Positions 16,401-24,400 of a stretch of DNA of 64,000 nucleotides are shown one piece after another (position 1 is the first letter of the stretch; every line of letters begins with the position of its first letter). Source of the DNA: Variovorax sp. Root318D1 (lineage in GTDB: Bacteria; Pseudomonadota; Gammaproteobacteria; Burkholderiales; Burkholderiaceae_C); the NCBI RefSeq assembly GCF_001424835.1, contig NZ_LMCQ01000023.1, positions 65,471 to 129,470 on the forward strand, in the 5' to 3' direction. The translations under genes and the position numbers were made by a program. Below the pieces are notes generated by a model. The model ran no database searches and was not told the origin of the DNA. It saw only the letters and a program-made list of their open reading frames with translations.

Positions 16401-18427
16401 TCGAACGACAGCGTCGTGACTGCGGCGATCCGGTCGCCGGCGTGCAGGCCCGACACCCTGTGCATCCACTGGAGCAGGTTGGCCACGCTGCGATGCTGCG
16501 CGTACACGCCCTTGGGCAGGCCGGTCGAGCCGGAGGTGTAGATCACGTAGGCGCCGTCCTCCGGGCCCGCATCGTCTTCGCTGGGGGGCAAGGCGTCCGC
16601 GGACTCCTGCTGCCACGCAGTGTCGCGGTCGATCTCGAACAGGCGGTCGCCGGGGTCGGCGCGCCAGTTGCGCGGCGCGCCCACCACGTCCGACGAGGTC
16701 AGCAGCAGGCTGATCGAGGAGTCCTTGGCGTAGTGCTCGAGCCGGGCTTGCGGAAACGCGGGATCGAGCGGCACATAGGCGGCACCCGCCTTCAGCACGG
16801 CCAGCAGCGAAACGACCATCTCGAGGCTGCGCTCCAGGCACAGCCCCACGCGCTGGCCGCGCCGCACGCCGCGCGCGCGCAGTGCACGGGCCAGGCGGTT
16901 GGACCTCGCATCGAGCTCCGCATAGCTGCAGACGCGCCCGCCGTCGCGCACCGCGGGGCGTTCGGGCTGCAGCGGCACGCGTGCCAGGAAGCCGGCATGC
17001 GCGATCGGCGCTCCCATCAGCGCAATGGGCGGCGGCTGCAGCGCGACCAGCGCCTGCGCGCCTTGGGCCGACAGCACCTCGAGGCGGCCGATCGCTTCAT
17101 CGGGCGTGCGCGCGCCGGAGCGCAGCACGCACTCGAAGATGTCGAGCCAGCGCTGTACCGTCGCCTCGTCGAACAGGCTGGTGTTGTACTGCGCCTCGAT
17201 CTGCAAGCCGCCGTCGAGCGGCCGCAGGTTCAGGAACATCTCGGAGTTTTCGTACTGGCGCGCGATCGTGTCTTGCGTGACCGCGAGCCTCGGGAAGGCC
17301 TGCGCGCTGCTCGCGACGTCGGGGTCGACGTTGAACATCACGCTCACCAGCGGCAGGCGGCTCGGGTCGCGCTCGAGGGAAAGCTTGCCGAGCAACGCGC
17401 CATAGGTGAGTGCCTGGTGCTCGAAGGCGTCGAGCACGGCGGTGCTGCATTCGCTCATCAGGGCATCGAAGCGCAGCTGGGCGGGCGCCGCGATGCGCAG
17501 CGGCAGCAGGTTCACGCAGTGGCCGACGAGGTCGGGCATGTCGCGTGCGAGCTGACCCGAGGCCGGGATTCCGACCACGATGTCGTCTTGGCCGGTGAGG
17601 CGATGCAGCGTGGCGACGAAACCGCTGAGCAGGCCCGCGAAGAGACTGGCGCCGGCTTTTGAGCTCACCGTGCGCAGGGCGTTGATGAGGCGGCGGTCGA
17701 GCAGTCGTTCCACCCGCCGCGATCCGAAGGTGCGGGTGGCCGGACGGGGATGGTCCAGGGGGAGTTCGAGCACGGGCAGGCTGCTGCCGGAGAAGCGTTC
17801 GAGCCAGTAGTCCACGTGCGGCTGCATGTCCGGGTGCAGGGCTTCGGCCGCTTCCACCGCGACAAAGTCGGAATACGAGGGGGCGGGATGGAGCTGGTGT
17901 CCGCCGCCCGTCTGCTCGGCATACAGGTGGCCGAGCTGTTCGGTGATGACCACCCAGGACCAGCCGTCGCAGACCACGTGGTGAGCCGACATGATGAGCT
18001 CATGCTCGTCACCGGCGAGCCGGCACAGCACGGCACGGAACAGCGGGCCGTGTTCCAGCGAGAAAGGCGTGCACACCGCTTCGGTGTGCGCTGCCTCGAG
18101 CGCCTGCTCGCGCGCATCGGGCGCGAAGCCGCTCAGGTCCCTCTGCTCCATCGGATCTTCGCCGGGCTGGCTCACCAGCATGCATGTGCCGTCGGGCGTG
18201 ATGGTGGCGCGCAGCGACTGATGGCGTGCGACCAGCCGGGCCACGGCACGCGCCATGGCTTGCCGATCCAGCGGCCCGCGGAGGCGCAGCAGCACCGATT
18301 CGTTGTAAGCCATCGAGGCCTCGGTGCTCAGCGAGGCGCCGAGCCAGATCTCGCGTTGCGATTCCGTCGTGGGAATCACGCATTCGATGAAACCGCTCGC
18401 GGCGGGAGGACGAAGAACGGCGTTCAT
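13427..18427 (-). CDS. Non-ribosomal peptide synthetase, C-A-T-C-T
   Basis: A 1666-residue NRPS. Domains in order: condensation (about 15-440, HHVVCDG from 149), adenylation (about 465-970, YTSGSTG near 629, NGKVDR near the end), thiolation (MMGGHSLL, Ser about 1022), a second condensation domain (about 1085-1500, HHLVWDG near 1215) and a terminal thiolation domain (LGGDSLLV, Ser about 1591). There is no thioesterase, reductase or epimerase. Both condensation domains keep the HHxxxDG catalytic motif. The adenylation pocket, aligned by eye to GrsA, reads roughly D-M-P-Q-W-G-G-V-Y-K, which I cannot match to a known amino acid. The last carrier domain has no adenylation domain of its own. The ATG overlaps the stop of the upstream PKS-NRPS gene (ATGA at 18424-18427), so this protein should receive its chain from that enzyme. 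Confidence 0.95.
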   Translation of the reverse strand: MNAVLRPPAASGFIECVIPTTESQREIWLGASLSTEASMAYNESVLLRLRGPLDRQAMARAVARLVARHQSLRATITPDGTCMLVSQPGEDPMEQRDLSGFAPDAREQALEAAHTEAVCTPFSLEHGPLFRAVLCRLAGDEHELIMSAHHVVCDGWSWVVITEQLGHLYAEQTGGGHQLHPAPSYSDFVAVEAAEALHPDMQPHVDYWLERFSGSSLPVLELPLDHPRPATRTFGSRRVERLLDRRLINALRTVSSKAGASLFAGLLSGFVATLHRLTGQDDIVVGIPASGQLARDMPDLVGHCVNLLPLRIAAPAQLRFDALMSECSTAVLDAFEHQALTYGALLGKLSLERDPSRLPLVSVMFNVDPDVASSAQAFPRLAVTQDTIARQYENSEMFLNLRPLDGGLQIEAQYNTSLFDEATVQRWLDIFECVLRSGARTPDEAIGRLEVLSAQGAQALVALQPPPIALMGAPIAHAGFLARVPLQPERPAVRDGGRVCSYAELDARSNRLARALRARGVRRGQRVGLCLERSLEMVVSLLAVLKAGAAYVPLDPAFPQARLEHYAKDSSISLLLTSSDVVGAPRNWRADPGDRLFEIDRDTAWQQESADALPPSEDDAGPEDGAYVIYTSGSTGLPKGVYAQHRSVANLLQWMHRVSGLHAGDRIAAVTTLSFDMAVPDLLLPLATGAEIVMVQRDTAMDGNRLSKLLEQEQITFLQATPGMWQLLLDAQWPGAPGFRGWTGGEPLRPSLALALCERLAEIWNGYGPTETTVYSTAWCVDPDLVVSRGVSIGHPVDNTEIWILDADLQPCPIGVPGEICIAGEGLGLGYLERPELTAERFVTARIFGTPKQVYRSGDRGRWRNDGLIEHLGRLDFQVKVRGYRIEPGEIEARCCEVAGVSRSVVVAREDHPGDVRLVAYLALTPGANFDLDALMAHLREFLPAFMLPQHVVTLKEMPTLANGKVDRVSLPPPQAVSRDEVKRGAGPRNERERKVLAAMEKVLSLPGLDMEDDFFMMGGHSLLAARLTTILSREFQITLPLRSLFEAPTAERLSTVVEGLQGAGVGAQAPLPCSFDRKTAPMTPSQERIRFMEELHPGRSVYNAPSVRRLIGDFDAARFEATLKEIIRRQPSLRTSMGTDPASGELVQVIAEQVEFSLPVIDLRSLPADQREAELMERVQEMADEPFDIHRAPMAHMALYQLAEKDHAFIFVPHHLVWDGWSFDLLQRELSAIYEAAERGRPHGLAPIATTHGDYAEWLQKWMDEPACKQQLEFWRQRFSSAPLPRLPNTDMPRRSGKSGQGGAHWIHITPAMTQQLREIARGMDVTLSMLTFGVYALTMSQVIGSKSIVIANPIRGRQQPETEDVMGCFNNVLPVSLEVDFNLSLPAFMRYVKQELLTMMNFQQVPFERLMGQSGLESHIRAVGPYQAMFSFQDARERPRSIGSLQNQQMHVMQRGATDDIGVWLLDKPQGMEGALIYNADIYLRETGAQLRDRYLEVLYRVVDHSKETLAELATTEGSPTAAYLRKLAAIDPIKTLAPGNGAAGAQKNDDVLLNPEHAKLAQIWASVIGIDVNEIRATDNFFDLGGDSLLVLRAIQQTERTLGYRVNSRRYLFENLAQIATSGHQAPDGSDLSDPDKLPLGNLKSSPRGEGLLSTLGNWLRKE

Positions 18428-21400
18428 GCTGCAGCCTTTCCGTTGATGTGTTGTTGATTGGGGGATGAGGTGTCGGGCACGTACCAGAAGGGCTGGCCGT
18501 CGATGTCGCGAGCCAGCACCGAGCCGTCTTCTTCATGCACCTGGCGGTAGTCGAAGCCCGTGACGACGGTGGCCCTGCGCGGCAGGAAGCCGGACTCCTG
18601 CATCTCGGCCACCGATTCCTTGAACACGCGGCAGATGGTCGCGATGTCTTCCGCGCTGTGCGCGCTGGTCAGGAAGCAGGGGAAGTTGTCGAGGATGTGG
18701 ACGCCGCGGCTGCGCATCATGGCGAACAGAAGGTCCTGCAGCGGATGGTCTTCGAGCCAGCTCACGCGCCAGAGCGAGGCGAAGTGGCGCACAGCGATGG
18801 GCGCACCCACCTCGACGCACCAGGCAGTGAGGTCGCCGGCCATTTCGGCGGTGCTCGTCGTCAGGTCTGCCTGCAACGCGGGACCGGCTTCCTTCAGATG
18901 TTCGAGCGAGGCCTTGGCCGCGGCCAGCGCGAGCGGATGCCGCACGAAGGTGCCGGCGAAATAGGTGACGCCGACGCCAGGGATCGAGTCGTCGCCGTAC
19001 TGCCAGGCGCCGCCGTCGAGCGCATCCATGAAGGCGCGCTTGCCGGCGATCACGCCGACCGGGAAGCCGCCGCCGATCACCTTGCCGTAGGTGGCGAGGT
19101 CGGCGCGAACGCCGAACAGCTCCTGGGCGCCGCCCAGCGCGGTGCGAAAGCCGGTGATGACCTCGTCGAAGATGAGTGCTGCACCTTGCTGCTCGGTGAT
19201 GGCGCGCACCTCCTGCAGGAACTCGCGCGGCTGGAAGTCGGGGCGGCGGCTCTGCACCGGCTCGACCAGCACGGCGGCAAGGTCCTCGGCGTTCTCGCGG
19301 ATGAAGGCCAATGCTTCGGGCGTGCCGTAGTCCAGCACGCGGATGTCGCCGAACATGCCGCTCATCACGCCCGGCGCGGCCGAGAGGCCCTTGCCGCCCT
19401 TGCCGGCGCGCACCAGCACTTCGTCGAAGGTGCCATGGTAGGAGCCGGTGAACACCACCACGGTGCTGCGCCCCGTGACCGTGCGCGCGATGCGCAGCGC
19501 GGCCATCACCGCTTCGGAGCCGGTGTTGCACAAGCCGGCCCGGTCGCAGCCGGTGAGCTCGCAGATCAGCCGCGTCACGTCGGCGGCCAGCGGATGCTGC
19601 GGCCCGATCTCGTAGCCGGCGTCGAGTTGCTTCTTCACCGCTTCCTGCACGAAGTCGGGCTGCCAGCCGAACATGTTCATGCCGAAGCCGTTGAGGGCAT
19701 CGACGTATTCGTTGCCGTCCAGGTCCCAGAGCTTGGAGCCCTTGGAGCGCTCGATGACGATCTGGTAGGTGATCTCCTTGGTCAGCGGCCGGAAGCCATT
19801 CACCACGCGCGGGTCGGCCATGTGGGGGCGGTTGGCGGCGGTGAACTCCTTGCTCTTGCGGGTGCGCTCCACATAGCGCCGCATGAAGGTGGCCAAGCGG
19901 GCCTTCTGGCGGCCGCTCGGCTCGGCGGTGCGCTGGGTATGGATGCGTGCGATGGCGCCGAACGCCTTGGCCACGTCGTAGCGCACCGGCTCCTTCGTGG
20001 CGCCGGCTTCATCGGCCAAGGGCTGCACGGCGGGCGCGACGGCGGCCTGTACCGGTGCCGGTGCGACGCTCATCGGGGCCGGCTGCAGGGGCAGGGTGGA
20101 CATGGCGGGCACGGTGTCCGCTGCCATGCCCGACAGCAGCGCGAGCTGGTGCCGCATCAGTTCCATCTGCTGCGCCACCAGCTGCGCAAGCGGCGTGGCC
20201 CCGATGGCGTTGATGGTGGCCGCTGCGTTCATCGAAGGCAGGTACGCGGCCGGTTGTTGCACCGGGGTGCCGGCGTGCACGGCCGCTGGCATGGCCATTG
20301 GCACCGAGGCCGGCACGGCCACGGGGGTGGCCGGCACTGCAGGCGCGGCCACCGCAGCCACGGCTTCGGGCGGCAGGCTTTCCTGCAGGAACGCGGCGAG
20401 CGTGTCGAAGCAGCGGTAGTTCTCCATCAGCTGCCGGAAGCTCAAATTGACCTTGAAGCGCTTCTTGATCTGCGTGGCAACCTGGGTCAGCGTGAGCGAA
20501 TCCAGGCCGAGCTCGCCGAAAGCGGCGTGGCCCTCAGCCTGCGCCATGTCGATGCCGGAGATGTCCTCGAACAAGGACCGCAGCCGCGCGCCCATGGGCT
20601 CGCCGGCCGGCGTGGAGGCGGAAGAAAGAACTGGCGGGGGCACTGCAGCAGTCACGGTCGGCTCCAGGAAAAGAGGTGGAACGAAAGGCGTGGGCGCAGG
20701 CTGTGCGACAGCCGGCACGTCGATAGGCAAGGCGAGCGGCGCGGCGGCCGGGCTCGCCGCGGGGGTAGCGATGTCGACCCAGAAGCGCTTGCGCTCGAAG
20801 GGATAGGTGGGCAGGCGCACGCGCTGTGCGCCAGCGCGAACGGCGAGTCGCGACAGCTCGACGTCGGCGCCGCAAGTCCAGAGGCGGGCCAGGGCGAGCC
20901 GCAGCGTGCGGGCCTCGTCGCCCGGCTCGCAGTGCAGGAGCGACATCACTTCGCTCGCGCCGTGCTGGCGCACCAGCGTGGCAAGCGTGTTGCGCGGGCC
21001 GACTTCCACGAAGAGCGGCCGCGACGCATGCGCCATGGCGCTGCGCACCGCCGGCGAAAACTGCACGGTGCTGCGCAGGTGGCGCGCCCAGTAGGCCGCG
21101 CTGGTGGCTTCCGCGTCTTCGAGCAGTCGGCCGGTGAGCGTCGAGAAGATCGGGATCGTCGGGGCATGCAGCGCCACTTCGCTGACCAGCGCTTCGAAGG
21201 GTGCGACGGCGCCGTCCATCATGGACGAGTGAAAGGCGTGCGAGGTCTGCAGTGGGCGGGCCGCGATGTCGTCCTTCTGCAGCTCGGCCTGCAGGGCTTC
21301 GATGGCATCGAACGGTCCTGCAACCACGCAGGCCGTGGGCCCGTTGTCCCCGGCGAGCGACAGCGACGGGCCGAGTCTGGCCGCGAGCTCGGTCGCGCCC

Positions 21401-24400
21401 ATGCGCACCGACAGCATCGCGCCCGGTGGTTGCGCCTGCATGAGCGCGCCGCGGCGGGCGACGAGCCGGGCGGCGTCTTCCAGGCGCATCACGCCCGCAA
21501 GCACCGCGGCGACGAATTCGCCGACGCTATGGCCGATGAGCGCATGCGGCCGCGCACCGAGCGACAACAGCCGGCGTGCCAATGCGTATTCGAGCGTGAA
21601 GATTGCGGGCTGCGTGACGGCCGTGGGCACCAGCGCCTGCGCGTCGGAGCCGAACATCAGCGCGCGCAGATCGTAGTCCACAGCATCGCCGAAGGCTTTG
21701 ATGCAGGTGTCGAATGCGGCGGCGAACACCGGGTCGTTCGCATGCAGGTTCTTGCCCATGCCCGCGTACTGGGCGCCCTGGCCCGGGAACATCAGCACCG
21801 GCTGCGGCGCGCGCGCATCGATGCGGCCGCTGACGCGCCCCGGACCGTCGTTGCCGCGCAGCGCGGCCACGGCCTCCGCGGCATCGCTGGCCACCACGGC
21901 GCGGCGGAATGGGTGGGCCTTGCGGCCGACGCCCAGCGTGTAGGCGACGTCGGGCAGCGGCAGGCCCGGCGTCGCTTCGAGGTGCGCGGCGAGCTGCTCG
22001 GTGGCCACGGCCAGCGCCGCCTCCGAGCGGGCCGACAGCGGCAGCACCTGCGGGCCCTTCGCACAGGTCGATGCGGGCCGCACGGGGGCCTCTTCGACGA
22101 TGACGTGCGCGTTGGTTCCGCCGACACCGAAAGAGCTGACACCGGCACGGCGCGGCTCGCTGGCGCGCGGCCATGGCTGCAGGCTGGGCGACACGTAGAA
22201 GGGCGTGCGCGCGAAGTCGATGGCCGGGTTGGGCGCGCTGAAATGCGCGGTCGGCGGAATCACTTCATGGTGCAGCGAGAGGGCGGTCTTGATGAGCCCG
22301 GCGGCGCCCGCGGCGGTCACCATGTGGCCCACGTTGCTCTTGAGCGAGCCGAGCGTGCAATAGCCCAGCGCGTCGGTGTGCTCGCCGTAGGCGCAGGTCA
22401 GCGCCTCGACTTCGACCGGGTCGCCCATTGGCGTGGCGGTGCCGTGCGCCTCCACGTACGAGATGCTGCGCGCATCCAAGTTGGCCGCTGCCAGCGCCGC
22501 GCGGATCACCGCCGCCTGGCCGTCCACGCTGGGCGCGGTAAAGCTGGCCTTGCTGCCGCCGTCGTTGTTGACGCAGGCGCTGCGCAGCACGGCATAGATG
22601 GTGTCGCCGTCGGCCAGCGCGTCGGACAGGCGCTTCAGCAGGACCACCGCGGCACCGTCGCTGAACACCGTGCCCTGGGCCTGCGCGTCGAAGCTGCGCG
22701 TGTGGCCGTCAGGCGAGAGCATCGAACCCTCTTGGTAGAGGTAGCCGCTGCGCGTCGGGCAGGTGACCGAGGCGCCGCCAGCCAGCGCCATGTAGCACTG
22801 GCCGGTGCGCAATGCATGGAAGGCGTGGGCCACGGCCACGAGCGAGGTCGAGCAGGCGGTGTGCACGCTGACCGCCGGTCCGGTGAGGTTGAGCCGGTTG
22901 GCCACCCGCGTGGTGATGTAGTCCTTCTCGTTGGCCAGCATCACCTGGAACTCGCCGACCGCTTCGATGAGGTCGGGGCGCGTGCTGACGTGGCGCTGGA
23001 AGTAGCTGGCGTTGTACATGCCGGCATACACGCCGACGGGGCCGGGCGCGGCGTCGGGCACATAGCCCGCGCGCTCGAGGCATTCCCAGCAGATCTCGAG
23101 GAACACGCGCTGCTGCGGATCCATCAGCGCGGCTTCCTTCGGGCCGATGCCGAAGAAGGCGGCGTCGAAGTTCTCGATGCCTTCGATCACGCCGCGAGCC
23201 CTTACGTAGGCGGGGTCGCTGCGCAAGGCTTCGCTGACGCCGGCGTCGAGCGTCTGGTCGTCGAAGAAGCTGATGGTGTCGCGGCCGGCGACGAGGTTGT
23301 CCCAGAACTGCTCGACGTCCGCCGCGCCAGGGAAGCGGCCCGCGGTGGCGATCAGGGCGACGGCGTCCGACAGGTCTGCGCTCTCGTGGCGCGACAGCGG
23401 CGCGCGCGGCGCGGTGGCCGGCACAGGCTCCGCATCGGCCGCTGCAGGCGCCAGCTCGGCCGCCATGGCGCTCGGCGTGGGATGCCGGAAGAAGAGCGTG
23501 GTCGACAGCGGCTGCGCGCTGTCTCGCTGCAATTCGGCCAGCACCTGCAGCACCCGCAGCGAATCGCCGCCAAGATCGAAGAAGTTGTCGTGGCGCCCGA
23601 CCTTGCCGATGTGCAGCGCGCGCGCAAAGGCTTCGCACACGCGCTGCTCGGTGGCGTTGCGCGCCTCCTCGAACGGCTGTGCGAGCTCGGGGCGGTCGCC
23701 CACCGGTTCGGGCAGAGCCCTGCGGTCGAGCTTGCCGTTGGGCGTGACGGGGAGCTGGTCGAGCCAGACTTGCGCGGAGGGCAGCAGCGCCGCCGGCAGG
23801 CGTGCGGCCAAGTGGGAGCGCAGCGCGTCCCACGAGATCTTGTGCGAGCGCGCGACAAGGTAAGCCACCAGGCGCAGCTGGCCGTCGGCATCGGGCCGTG
23901 CCATCACTGCGCAAGCCTGCACGGCGGGGTGGGCCAGGATGGCCGCCTCGACCTCGCCAGTCTCGATGCGGTGGCCGTGGATCTTGACCTGGCCGTCGCG
24001 GCGCCCGATGAATTCGATCGTGCCGTCGGGCAGCCAGCGCGCAAGGTCACCTGTGCGGTAGAGGCGCTCGCCCCCTTCGCCGAACGGATCGGGCACGAAG
24101 CGTTCTTCCGTGAGCTCTGGTTGCCGCAGATAGCCGCGCGCGAGGCCATGGCCACCGATGCAGAGCTCACCGATCAAGCCCGTCGGCAGCAGCGCCATCG
24201 AGGGGCTCAGCACGCGCAGCACGGTGTCCTTGATCGGCCGGCCGAGCGGCACCGAGCGCAGGTCTGTCGGCAACGCGCGCGGAATGCGGTAGGTGGCCGC
24301 GAAGGTCGTGCATTCGGTCGGTCCGTAGCCGTTGCTGAGCGTGAGCTCCGGCAGCGCCGCCAGCGCGCGCCGCACGTGCGGCACCGAGAGCGCTTCGCCG